Below are positions 40,815 to 52,783 of a stretch of DNA of 64,000 nucleotides, piece by piece. The stretch is from Salminus brasiliensis (lineage: Eukaryota > Chordata > Actinopteri > Characiformes > Bryconidae), in NCBI RefSeq assembly GCF_030463535.1, contig NC_132896.1:20875709-20939708 (forward strand), read 5' to 3'. The stretch's first letter is position 1. Every line of letters begins with the position of its first letter. Position numbers and translations under genes: made by a program. The notes beneath the pieces were generated by a model that had not been told where the DNA came from, made no database searches, and saw only the letters and a list, made by a program, of their open reading frames with translations.

Positions 40815-41649
40815 CCGGGTTAGTCTTCATGGCAGGCGGTCGTTTGCCCCTGCTGTAAACAACAAAGTTTTTCAAAACACAAAACAACACTGGCGCACCA
40901 AAGCTCACCCACCCTAACAGAAGCGATAGCTGCTGCCATCGTCCAAGCCCACTCACATGATCGGTGTTTTCATAACTACGTAATACTTATGCGATTTCAT
41001 GCAGTTTCATTGATCAAATCCAAGTTAACAGACTGCTGAGTTGGCCTGCGTGCTCTGAGCCAAGAGCCCCCCCTCCCTCCGTCCGCTGAGAATAGAGAAC
41101 CCCCCTCAACAACAACCCACTTTCCTAGCTCAAAGCAACCAGGCGTCTTCCTCACTACTCTAAAACCATGCTAGAAATCGTCCGGTTAGCTGGAGGAAAC
41201 CTGGTTTTGTAACTCAAAACGTCGTTCGAGGTTGACGTTGGCTCGACGAGCCCAAACCAACGTGGTGAAGAAGTGTCTCACCCAGCATTCCATCAGCAGC
41301 TGCGCCGAAAAGCCTGCTGTAGCTCCCTCTGTGATCAGAACTGCCAGGTGTGTCCCAACATGCAGTTTAACTGACAGCGCTGCTGCTCTGCCCTGCGTTC
41401 CCACGGGTCCTAGCGCCTGTCCTCGCTCAGGGCTCGTCCAAAACCGAATGGTCTACTAGGGACACACATTTCTCTTAATGAATTTTCTTTCTTTGTCCTC
41501 TGGCTATAAGCTATAGTAATAAAGAAATCATTACATTGTATGAGAACCACTTATATAGGAATCAAAGTAATCAATTACAAATTTTCAAGTTTCTATCACA
41601 AGTTACAAGGTTGGCATAATTTTAGGTGTTTGGCCAAAGCAAGGAGAAT

Positions 41650-41760
41650 GTAGTGTGAGAGTCTTGAGTCTTGCTCAAGGAATCTTATTTGTGTAGCATG
41701 GTGTGCTTGCCCAGCTGAGGAATCCAACCCCAGTGTGTCTTTGGGAAGTTACACTTCCTT
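41650..41760 (-). mobile_element. SINE fragment (46738 family)
   Basis: GTAGTGTGAGAGTCTTGAGT, CTTGCTCAAGGAATCTTATT and GAGGAATCCAACCCCAGTGT align with the body and decayed B box of the SINE at 46738-46960. Confidence 0.5.
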
Positions 41761-43400
41761 TTTTAATTGGTTACACGTCATGCCAAGCCATGGTGAAATC
41801 TAAGACTGACAAAATATTGAGGGAATGGAAGTGACTGTCTTTCCTCATATCGTATTTCAGGAATTCTCTAAAACAGCCTGGTGATAATGTGATATCTAGT
41901 GTTGATGTTGAAATAATTGATTGATATTATATTGGTAAATATATACGTGTTAATGGTTTTATGTTTTTTACTGTTATATTAGATCTCAATTGTTCATAAA
42001 TGAACTTACTTGTTGTTAAGAAATAATATTTCACAAGTCTTTGTGATGCCATATGGCGTCACTAGATGTAGTAGATGTAGATAAATGCTTGTCCCTCTCC
42101 AACCTTGTGCATCAGTTTCATTGCAGTCTGATGGTAATATAAGTGAGAAATCTCAACGGAGAGAAGAAAATGGGACTGGCACAAAGACCCCCTGCCCAAT
42201 ACAGTCTGATCCCAGTCTACCCGATCCAACTCAAAAAGGGCTTGCCAATTAGCTGATGAGCTGGATAAGTTGCACTGGGAAAAGGGAAAACTCACTGAAA
42301 CTGGATGATGACTGTGCAGACAGTGGTCTAATTATTGATAATAAGTAAAAACTACTCCTAATAAACTGGATAGAAACTGATTTAAAGTGTATTACACTCA
42401 GCAGAAATATAACAGAAAAAAGAATATCTATAATTTAGTAAGAAGTTGTAAAGATGTTGTACTTTACATTATTTTGCCACTTTTACATTATAAATTCAGA
42501 TCTCCAGTTCAGTCCTTACAGCAAAGAGACAGCAATTGGATTTTTGTCTTTTAAAATAATCAGATTTTCAAGTATTTCAAGCTTGTTTACAGAGGAGGTT
42601 ATAGTTCTGTTGCCTGTATATTTCTACTGCCTCAATCTGGGCTTGATTTAGGATCATTCTAAGAGCCTGTGACTGACAGGGGCCCTAAAATGTATTCACT
42701 GAGTATTAACATTTCTAATAATTAACAGAATTGTTAGAGGTGTGGGGCCCAGTGTAATATCTTTTCATGGGACCCAAAATCCCTGGCAGTGCCCCTTTGG
42801 ATAGGCACTACTAAATAAGTGCTAATTCTCATTCACAGTAATAGTTTTACTGGTCTCCTGCTTACTTAATCAAGTAGTCTGCAAAGTACACACATATTTT
42901 CTTGTCTCCTGCTTGTATACATATATTTATAAGAGTAGTAAGTATTATTCTTATTCCCATATAAGATGCAGTAATAATTACAATAAATCTAGCTGTAAAG
43001 ACTCATGGTTGTAAATGAATTCACCTACATCTGCAGTTTTCCTATTGTTGACAGAAGCCACACCCGTCTGTACAGTTGGAATTGCTGGAGTAAACAAGAA
43101 GATCTAGAAGAACATTATGGTTGTTCCAATCATATGCAATTATACATATTACTTCGGGGCCTTGGTGCAAGACACATGTATGCCTATTTTTCCAGGACCA
43201 CACAGAACAAATCAGAAGACTACATATGGGTATGTAAACAATTTAGTACACCCCATTAAAACTTTTCTGAAAATCCTTTTTAGCATATTTGAATATATGG
43301 TCTTCACTGGATCTTCATTTTAACAATATTGAAAGAAGGGGATAATACAACTAAACACATAAAACTGATGAAAGGTCTTTAAGCTAATGTAATTAATAGA
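41761..43400. other. Gene-free stretch upstream of xkrx
   Basis: AT-rich, with short frames only. No exon, RNA gene or repeat family recognised. Confidence 0.35.
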
Positions 43401-43479
43401 AAGGCATCTTTCTTATGAGGACAAAGCTCAGAAACCCTATGCTCTAATAGTTAGTATTTCCCACATTTGGCTGAAATAA

Positions 43480-44265
43480 CTAATTAAATGTTTCCTTTAA
43501 CTGCCACCAGTCTCTGACATCAACTAGGAGAAAAATGTTCCCACTTCTCCATGCAGCATTTTTTCAGCAATGTGATGTTTGAGTTCAGTTTTTGAACATA
43601 GCAAGAATTCATAGTGAATTCTGTGATAAAGAGCTTACCAGGCCCTGCTGTAGCAAAGCAGCCCCAAACTATGATCTTTCCACCTTAAAGTCATGTGATT
43701 GGTTTACGCCAAACATGTTCTGTTATTGTGATGCCCTGATTGACAGTTAGGGTTTCCTATTTGCAAACCTTTCATGATAAGTAAACTTCCACTGTCTTTC
43801 TGATGGTAGATGCTTGTACTTTGATATCAACTGTGGCAACTGTGATATCAAGTGTTTCCTGTAGGTACCATGATGAAATTGTAGGATTGTAGGAGAAAAT
43901 CTTTATGCATTGTGCAGTCTGCTCTTGCTAGAAAAGCCTTACCTAGCCATGCTGGAAGTTGTTTTGAATGCAAATTACTTATTTGACAGTGTATATTTTC
44001 AACCCCGTTTCCAGACTCATAAGCATCTACACTTTTCTGCCATGGTGATACCACTCACCTCAACAATCAAGAGCAAACCAAACTAAATGTCTGATGTTTT
44101 AAAAAGACAGGCTCCTCTCCAAAATCCTCTTAAAGAATGTTCTAATCATCTGCAGAGCTAATTCAAATTTTAGGCATTTGAATTAGTAATACATGTGTGG
44201 AAGTATTACTCTTTTCCTCACAGGAAAATTGTTTTCATGGGGTGTCCTAACTTTTTCACATGACT
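43480..44265 (-). mobile_element. Decayed DNA transposon, antisense
   Basis: Plus-strand blocks in the order expected for an inverted Tc1-like gene: TTTTTCAGCAATGTGATGTT, then CAGCCCCAAACTATGATCTT (the inverse of a Gly-rich catalytic-box segment), then ATGTTCTGTTATTGTGATG. A terminal GGGGTGTCCTAACTTTTTCA, a known fish Tc1 end, is at about 44239-44258. No intact frame. Confidence 0.55.
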
Positions 44266-44269
44266 CTAT

Positions 44270-45230
44270 ACTGCAATTAGACGAGACAGTGACACTCTAC
44301 AAATTATAATACAGTCTTCTCCAGTGGTAAACAACTTGGCCCAAGATCCAACCAAAAATACAACACAATAAATTTGCAGAAGACGTAAAGACTGTTTAGT
44401 GTAACCTGTAACAGCAGCATTGCATTAAGCAATTGTGACAGGGTGATCAAGTTATAATGCATCTGGTTAATTTTTAAACTACTATTTAAAGAGAACCCTA
44501 ACTGTTAAGACTTGCATGGCTTAAATAGTGTTGTTTTAGTTTTATATAATTATACATTTCTTTCTGTTCACTATTCTGATCCCAGGAGATCAAGTTATAG
44601 AAACACTCTAACCAGTCTGTTTGCAACAATGGTGCCATACTCAAAACCAATGAGATCACATTGAAGCTGCTGATCAGTATCTGCAGGATTTGCTGCACTG
44701 ATGCTACAAAATTGATTAATCAACACAGGCATAAGTGAACTTCATGAAGGATTGTTTTTTAAAAGTAGGATATGGATATGGAAAAAGTAGGATATTAAAT
44801 GATAGCCCTTGTCATGGACTTTAAGTTAGGCAGTGAACAGAAGCTGAAAACCATCTGCCTCTATATAATTATATATTTCTTCAACTTCCATTGCTATGCT
44901 GATTATACACAGTGGCACTGTTCTGAAACAATGAGTTTTCAGGTTTACCGGGTTGAGTCGTGTGCAGATATACAACAAAATTTACAATTGTTTTATCATC
45001 TACTTCCTGTTTTCCACTTCCCTGCTGCAGATTCATTGTCACCGGATTGCAAGCACAGCTTTATATTTGGATCAGCACTGCCTGCTTTGACTTCCAGCCC
45101 ATTCTCTATATAAGGGAAAGTATTTTAGCAAGGGGATGACTCTAGTATGTGTAGACTGTGCTGTTTACAGTGAATATGTTTAGTAACATAGTCGTGGGCA
45201 TTTTTATATATTTTATATACACAATCATAT
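44270..45230. other. Gene-free stretch
   Basis: No supported feature; AT-rich with short spurious frames. Confidence 0.35.
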
Positions 45231-45234
45231 CAGA

Positions 45235-45515
45235 ATATTAAGACCACCTCTGGTCATAAGCACAACACACACCAACACACCACTACCATGTCAATGTCAT
45301 CCCAAAGCTAAGAATGACCCACTACCCAAATAATAATACCTGCTCTGTGGTGGTCCTGTGGGGTCCTGGCCATTTAAGAACAGGATAAAAGAAGACTAAC
45401 AATGTATGCAGAGAAACAGGTGAAGTAGAAGTCTGTAATCATAGAACTACAGAGTGCTCCTGTATGGTGAGTGGAGATGACATGACTGTATATATTGCAC
45501 ACGCAACTTATAAAA
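45235..45515 (+). repeat. Interspersed repeat, probably retroposon-derived
   Basis: CCACTACCATGTCAATGTCA, GAATGACCCACTACCCAAAT, CCTGCTCTGTGGTGGTCCTG and a GAACTACAGAGTGCTCCTGT stretch form a block I recognise as a high-copy repeat in otophysan fish. I cannot name the family with certainty. Confidence 0.5.
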
Positions 45516-46203
45516 GGTCAAGAAATAATCAACATCAGTTCCTTCATCCATGGCTGGAAAATTAAGGCAATTTACTTCCTTAGCAACAGCAAAGATTGGA
45601 CTTCAAGAATGGCATAACGTATTTACTTTAGATTTATAAAGATATGTCATTATTCTTTGGACTATGGACCTACAGACTATGTTAGTAAATTTTTTCTTTG
45701 TTGAAAACAAATAGTGATTCTTTTTCTCTTGATTTGACACACAAAAGAAGAAAAAAAAGATTTAGCTCCACATCTGTTCTGATTCCCAGCGTATTCAGTT
45801 AAAATGCAAACAAGCACATTTGTTTTCCTGTCAGCTATCAATAACTGATTAGCTTTAAAAGAGCTGTTCAAGGCTGAGTCACGTCAAGTTGCAAGCTAAT
45901 GCATTTAATGATTAAGATTTTTCTTTTAATATGGGGATATGAAGAGGGCAACAAACGTCTTATATTTTACTGCATGGTACTCTTTATTAAGTAATACAAA
46001 TACATTTGTATTCAAATGTATGCAATATATTTATACTATGTATAGCATGAATATACGTAAAATGGAACACACCAGTCATAGAGCACCAGAGTAGGTTTTT
46101 AAATAAACATATCCACAATTTACATTTATTCATTAAGGTTCAATTCAGTCCTGGGGGGTCCCACAAAAACTCCACAAAATGAATTGCATGGTCCATTGTA
46201 GAT

Positions 46204-46509
46204 GCCTCGTAGATGCTCACCTGACATTCAATGAACATTAAGCTAAATGTCCCTTAAATGGAATTGAACTGAAGCTGAATGTAAGTCGTTGTCAATTGAA
46301 TGTGACACTACACCTAACCCTAACCCTAATCTTAACCCTACCGTTTTAGATTTAGGATTTAGAGTTAGAGTTAAGGTTTAGTTTAAGGGTAGAGTCACAG
46401 TTAGGATTCAAGGTTAAAGGTAATGTTAGGGTTGGCATTAGGTGCAGGATTACATTTAATGCATATTCAGATGAATGTTTATTGAATGTCAGATGAGCAT
46501 CTACGAGGC
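46204..46509. mobile_element. MITE with inverted ends and telomere-like core
   Basis: Left arm 46204-46239 and right arm 46474-46509 are reverse complements over 36 nt with a few mismatches (GCCTCGTAGATGCTCA, then CTGACATTCAAT). The interior carries CCTAACCCTAACCCTAATC near 46313 on one side and GTTAGGATT/GTTAGGGTT-type inverse motifs on the other (46380-46440), so most of the 306 bp can fold back. It has no coding capacity. Looks like a non-autonomous DNA element, not a relic telomere. Confidence 0.65.
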
Positions 46510-46737
46510 CCTTTTAATGAACCATAAAGTGTCACATTTACATGAAGTAAATTTACGGTTGATTTATCATTTCATTTATTAATTATTATATTTGTCACCC
46601 ATAGGAAACAGTAATAGTCCCCTTCGCTACTAAATGAACCATTTAACAATTGTGTTCAGCTTCACTAGCCACACCCACCTGAACCTTCAGGATGTTGAGT
46701 TTGAAGCAGAAATAGCAGCCTCTCAATTCATAGTGAT

Positions 46738-46960
46738 TTACATTTACGACATTTAGCAGACGCTCTTATCCAGAGCGACTTACAAGGTAACTCGTATTAC
46801 AGAGGTGGGTCAGTGTAGTGTTAGGAGTCTTGCCCAAGGACTCTTATTGGTGTAGCGCAGCATAGTCACCCAGACCAGGAATCGAACCCCAGTCTCCCAC
46901 ATGGTGTGGTAGCTCAGTGGCAGGTAGTGGTGTTATCTGTTGCGCCACACCAACGACCAT
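46738..46960 (-). mobile_element. tRNA-derived SINE with AAGTCGCTCTGGATAAGAGC tail
   Basis: Minus strand: starts TGGTGTGGCGCAACAGATAA with an A-box-like TGGCGCAACAG and, about 60 nt on, a perfect B box GGTTCGATTCC. The 3' part reads GTAAGTCGCTCTGGATAAGA then GCGTCTGCTAAATGTCGTAA, a tail shared by many fish SINEs. Partial copies lie at 41650-41760 and 55080-55140. Confidence 0.65.
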
Positions 46961-46979
46961 TTAATGAATCACTGTAGAT

Positions 46980-48090
46980 TAGATTAGTTCCACTCGTGTT
47001 CCAGCTGTATCCAGGTCATGGCAGGCCTGTGCCAGATGAATTCAATGCGTGCTGTCAAACAAACCTTTTCTAAATGGCCACTGAGAAGCTACCAGCTATA
47101 GTCAATCGTGATCACTAATAGGAAGCTAAGAGGCCTTGGTCAGTTAAAAGCTTTCAGCTTTCAGAGAGTGAGTAATAAGTAATAATCAAAGTAAGTGTAT
47201 ATATATCTGTAGAATAGATTCTAAGTACTTTATTGATCTCAAAGGAAATTGCAGCATTAAAGTAGCAATACATGGAAGCAGCAGTATGCATTGTGCTGGA
47301 TAGCAAGAGGTAGTTTTATTTGCAGGAAACTCTACAGGAAACTTGCAGAATGTCCATTTGTAGCATATGCAATACAACAGGCATGTGCACATACTGTTTT
47401 ACAATAAGTTGTGCAGATCAGTGCTGCCCCTACTGTATATGACATACCTTAACATACCATAGGTTTACCAGTCCACTAAATGTGCTTCTCTGTTTTTTTG
47501 AGTGCAAGGAATGTGTGGTTTTGTCCAAATTGGTCTACAGCTTATTGAGAGTGCTTTATTCTGCTACAACCTGTGTGTTGGTGTTGGTGCCATTTCTCTA
47601 GCAGACAATTGCACAGAAGATAGCAGAAATTGTGTAAAGTAAATCAAGGCTTGTAACTTCCTCAGACTTAACTTAGAAAAAAATACTACTACTTAATCTA
47701 AATGCCTCTATGAATATCCTAATTGAATACATTTTAAATATCGACAACGTATCAGTTGCCTTAAGTGAAGCTGTAAGAAACCTTGGTATTGCTGTTGTCA
47801 AACTGTACATAATGTGTTGAAACTAGCCCAGGAGTTGCTCTATTTCCACAAAAACCATGACATTATGAGAGGAACAACTTTTTTGTAGCCTTTTGTCAGC
47901 TCAAACAAATCAGGTGACTCCAAACCAGCCCACCTGTCACCAACAATCATGCCACACTTAAAATGACTAAGATCACATTTTTCCTCATTTTAATGGTTGA
48001 TGGGAACCATGAAGCTGAAGCAGCTGACCTGTATTTGTACGATTTTATGCACTGCACTGCTGTCACACATTTGGCTGATTAGATTATTGC
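46980..48090. other. Gene-free stretch
   Basis: No exon or repeat family recognised. Confidence 0.35.
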
Positions 48091-48097
48091 CTGAATG

Positions 48098-48142
48098 TAT
48101 CTATCTATCTATATATCTATCTATATATCTATCTATATATTT
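48098..48142. repeat. (TATC)n-type microsatellite
   Basis: Tandem TATC/TATATATC units. Confidence 0.85.
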
Positions 48143-48171
48143 TCCCCCATAGTTGCTTTACTTTATTGTGT

Positions 48172-48205
48172 TGCATTATATTGAACAAACGTTCAATATA
48201 ATGCA
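48172..48205. repeat. Perfect 15-bp inverted repeat with 4-nt loop
   Basis: TGCATTATATTGAAC, spacer AAAC, then GTTCAATATAATGCA: arms 48172-48186 and 48191-48205 match without error. It can form a cruciform or RNA hairpin. No coding context. Confidence 0.8.
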
Positions 48206-48209
48206 GAAG

Positions 48210-51200
48210 AGTGGTCACCAAACAAAAAGGCTTAGAGGCACTTCCCAGGATTAGAGGCAGAATATTTAAAGCATCCTCCAGCAATAAATCCTCATCCAAG
48301 TAATTGGGGACTATGGTAATTATTTAAGTGAATTTAAATGAGTTTTCCTGGGGTATACCACCACAAACACGGTGGTCAAAGGTGTGGCGGATCGGTGTCC
48401 AAGGAGAACTGTGAAACAGATATGATGTATGCTAGGGGAACATGGCTAGAAAGCTGTTTACATTCCTGTTATGTTCAGTCAGCAGGTAAAACAGCTCTGA
48501 GATTGTGCCCTCAAATACTGACTTAATGTGATGAGACCACAGAGAGAAAGAAGGAAAAGCTGATGTGTTTTAATTTTTTATTTTTGTGGCTCCACACATC
48601 CAGCAGTTCATGATACGAAATGGATCTTCTGTAATTTAATCAGACTTGAAAGCCAGTAGCAGGCAGGGGTTATTTCCAGGCATTATATGATTACAGCCAG
48701 GGCTGAGAGATACATTTGGATGCATGCCAGATGCAGCAGTTTGGGTATGACATTGCCTTGTACAATTTGGATTATAAACACTGATGATAGAAAACACAGA
48801 ATATGTTTTTTTTTTTTTACCGGAACTGATTTTAGGGACCTCTAGTGGTCAGAAATATACACAGGGGGGATATAGAAGATGCACTGCCAATCAGAATCAG
48901 ACTTACAGTCCTCATTGAGCAGGTACCAGATGTGGGAGGACTTTCTCTTAGCTTCCAAAAGTATTCCCTGATACTTTAAAAGGCCACACTGAAATCACTT
49001 CAGGTTTGATATTTGTATAGTGGTATATTATACCTACATTTTGTTTTTTGTCGACGACTGATGTAAACTCTATAGAGTACAATACACTTTGGTTTTTTTT
49101 AAATGTGTGTGCATTAGTCTACTCTTCTCGGTTTTGAATGTGTTGTTTAGTGCTGGTTTATAACCAAAGAAAGGCACACAGTACTCTTGCCATTTCTGCA
49201 ATTTCACTTCTATTCTAACTAGTGCATTTCCCTAACATAGAACATACATGAAAATGAAACTGCAGTGAAATTGTGGCAGCATGGGCAAAAATGTCAGAAA
49301 ATACACAAACATCTAGAAGAAAAGCAGCAAAATCCAAACAAAGCCTTCCAGGTATGACACAAATTTTTCATGTATCCACTGTAAACTAGTTCCACACTGC
49401 TGACTCTGAAGTGTTTCACTACTTTCTGAGAACACTTCTCACTGCTGTGGGCTGTGGATGATGTCCATTAATGGTGCTTCGGAGCCGGAGGATTCCAACT
49501 TTATTGAGCTTAAAATGGCTGATTCCTAATTAAACTATGTCTGGATCTGCCAGATTCCACTGGATCAGAATCTCCTAATCTCAGGAGGTGCTCTGGAGCA
49601 TCTGCCTATGGCCCTATGGCCCTATACCCAATGCCAAGCGCTGGGTACAGGGGCATAACGCCCCAAAGCATTGAGTTATGGAGAAGTGAAACTCTGTGCG
49701 CTGTCAAATGCTCAGCCACAAATGCGCTTGCAATCAAATCCTCACACCAGTGTTCCAAAATCTAGAATAAAGCCTCCTCAGAAAAATAGAGGCTGCAGCA
49801 AAGAAGACGGTACTTTGGGTTAATGGACATTTGGAAATATGAAACTTTGTGGAATGTACAATATGAGTCTTAGGACTGAAAGCCTCTCCTCTGTTGCTGT
49901 AGAGAGAAAGAAATCCAATATTTATTTAAAGACCAAAGATCTTAAATGGACAGAAATAAAATTTAAAGAAAACTTGCACACATTTTTTTGCATGTGCCTA
50001 TGTACTGTATAGTAGATACACGTGTCAGGTGCCAGCTTTTCCACTGAGTCTTTGTTTCCCGTTATTACGTCACTTTATCTGACAGCTCCATATGACAGCA
50101 CTGTAATCGAGGATGATGACACGTGTGATATAATCCATAGCCTAAGACTCACATCAAATTAGCAATGAAAGGTGTGCTACGTAAACATTCATAGGAGTAT
50201 CACGTAAAACACTGCACAGATGAGGATATCTTCTCTAAATTAGATCTGCATTTACTATTTATTCAGAGCAAGACAAGTCTAAATAAACAAACCTTTAACA
50301 GCTAATAAGGGGAGCAGATGTCACCATAGCTCATGTGATTGGCGAGGAGTGTAAGCCTGTGATTCCCACAGGGCTCCTCCCACATGAGGTGACAGGATTA
50401 GAGGAATAATTTGAGCCTGATTAGTATTTCGCTGGACTGTGCAAAATGTCACAGGGGAGGCAAACGCAAGCATGCAAGTAGATTCGGACATACTTCTGTA
50501 AGTAAACTGGGATTTCTTTTCTTAAAAAAATTAGTCTGATTTCAGCTTTCATGTTATTTTGTAACTCTTATTAAATGTTGTCTCTTCTGCATGTTTCCTG
50601 AAAACCACTGTAGGCTTTAAGAGGTTGCTGTTTTTACGGCAGATGTAGAGGACCAGATTACTCTGATTACTTGTTTAAAAACACAACGTGGTGTTAAAAT
50701 TTATGGTGTGAGATTTCTTTTCCCAGATTGTTGTTTACACACGTGTGAAGGTTTAGCTCGTCACACACACCTCGTCATATCAGTAATATGACCACTGGGC
50801 CTGAACCCTCAGTTTGTGTTGTCAGTAATTCTAAATCTTTAGATCTGGTTTATTATGCAGCTAATATCTTAATGTATACAGTCTGAGAAGAAATGGTTCT
50901 CATAACAACAGCAAATATAAAAATGTTTTATATTTATAAAACCATTTAACCGTTTTAGAGCCAACAGGAAGGTCTTCTTGTTTATGAAGAACTAACAAAT
51001 TGCTGGTTGATTTGTTGATTTTAAGGTAGTAGACTTTTGCCAGATTAATGTTCTTTCTATTAACAAACCTCTTGTTTATGGCACTTTAAAGAATTGTTTT
51101 AACTTTGTTCCCTATAGCACCAAAAAGGGTTTCACTGTTATTATGAGACCCTTTCTCAGGACTATATCAAACACTTTTTACTTTGTACGGTAAGCTGTGT

Positions 51201-51700
51201 TCCATTACAAGGGCATGTGGGTGTTGAGAAGGGGTCAGTGTGAGGAGAAATGGGACAGCATAATGGTCTCAGACTGGTCTTTAGGAGCTTACTGCGACTG
51301 AACAGATGCACCCGGGGGCATGGAGCACCAGGAATGCTTTACTTGACTTGTGGCCGTACCCTAAATAAGGCACCTGGTGTTGCGATTAGGTCTATTGCTG
51401 GCACAGTGGTCATAGGGCAGACTGCCTTAACATGATCAAAACAAAGCCAAGATCCAGGTTAAGTGGTGACTAGACAAAAACAGGCAGCATGTAGCGTCTG
51501 TGCTCTGTAGTGGTGATTTCTGCTTAAAGTGGTAAAAAAAAAGTGGAGTTTGTTTTGTCTGTTTGTCTGTTATTAATTCGGTTAACTCTGTTATTAATAG
51601 TTTAGAGTTTAAACTTTAATCTATGTGCCGCTGCAAAGAGGTACACTATGCTTTACAGGACAGTAAAAAAGCAGTGATGATTGTTTAATTTTCCATCTAA
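48210..51700. other. Gene-free interval upstream of arl13a
   Basis: No recognisable exon, RNA gene or mobile element. Parts of 50040-50480 are less AT-rich, with CACGTG- and TGACAG-type motifs and no repeat signature, and could be regulatory; this is a weak impression. Confidence 0.3.
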
Positions 51701-51721
51701 TTACAATTACCAGCTTAATGG

Positions 51722-51782
51722 TAAGAGTTGGTACAGTATGGTAAGACTGGTATGGTAATGGTAGGACTGGTATGGTAATGTT
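51722..51782. repeat. Small minisatellite, unit like GGTATGGTAA
   Basis: Imperfect tandem copies of GGTATGGTAA, GACTGGTATGGTAATG and GTAGGACTGGTATGGTAATG over about 60 bp. Confidence 0.7.
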
Positions 51783-52783
51783 AAGAAATTTCATCACATT
51801 TAGTGAAGGTGCTCAGAGACAACACTGTGTGTGTTCTCTGTTTCTACCAGGCATTTAGGTACCAGCTATTTTAGGCTAATAAATACACAAATGTGTTTTT
51901 CTTGCATAATGTGTATCGAGTAATGTGTGGAGAACAACAAAGGACAACAGAGCAAAAACAGAAATATATAAAAATAGTTTCTACTTTTAGTTTATATATG
52001 TTTATATTATTAGTTATCATTTTTTTTAATACTCCACAGCAAGGAGTAGACTTTTCTGGGGGGAAATAAATGAAATCTGAAGACGGCAGTAGCTATTTTA
52101 TATATTAAAGCAGCATGATGCGAGAATTGGCATTTCTAGCTCCTAAGCTCCCTCTACAGTCGGGAAGTGTAATTTTTGCACTGATTCACCACTAAAGGAC
52201 TTGCTTTTATGCATTTCTGGATGAGCTGAGAGATACAGAACCGTCACTTACAGCGAACAAAGCATGTGGACCAAGGCAGTAGAGTAATATTACCGTATTT
52301 TACACAAATATACTCATTATATATAGCATTATGAAGTTCTCAGTAGCGAGGCTATTCTCCCTATTACGGGTCAATGATTTTGAAGCTGTTATTTTAAAAC
52401 AAAATGCTATGTAATGCTACTTTAAAGTTACTTGTATTTATTCTACAACATTGGTATGGGCAAATAAACACTTACTGCATGTATCTGCCTTTCTTAAAAT
52501 ATTATGACCAGCCATTAAGCACTGTGTGGGATCAGAAAGTTCAGAAAAAGTGTTCAAAGGGTAAATGAAAAATATACTAAGTAAATAGTTCGGTCTGCAG
52601 AGAGTGTGAATCACATTATTAATGCTCTTATGAGACACACTGACATCACAGCTTGGGACAGTTCTTGGCAAAGGCTAAGTAAGCTGATACTGTGCTGGGT
52701 GTGACCCTATCATGTCATTTGCATGCAGGTTTGAATTAAGGAGAAAATGGTGCTCCCCCTGGTGCTCTCCTCCTCAGATCAAC

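Noticed and set aside
46313-46340. Interstitial telomere or chromosome fusion scar
   Set aside because: The CCCTAA repeats are few, imperfect and lie symmetrically between inverted arms of a short element, so a MITE explains them better.
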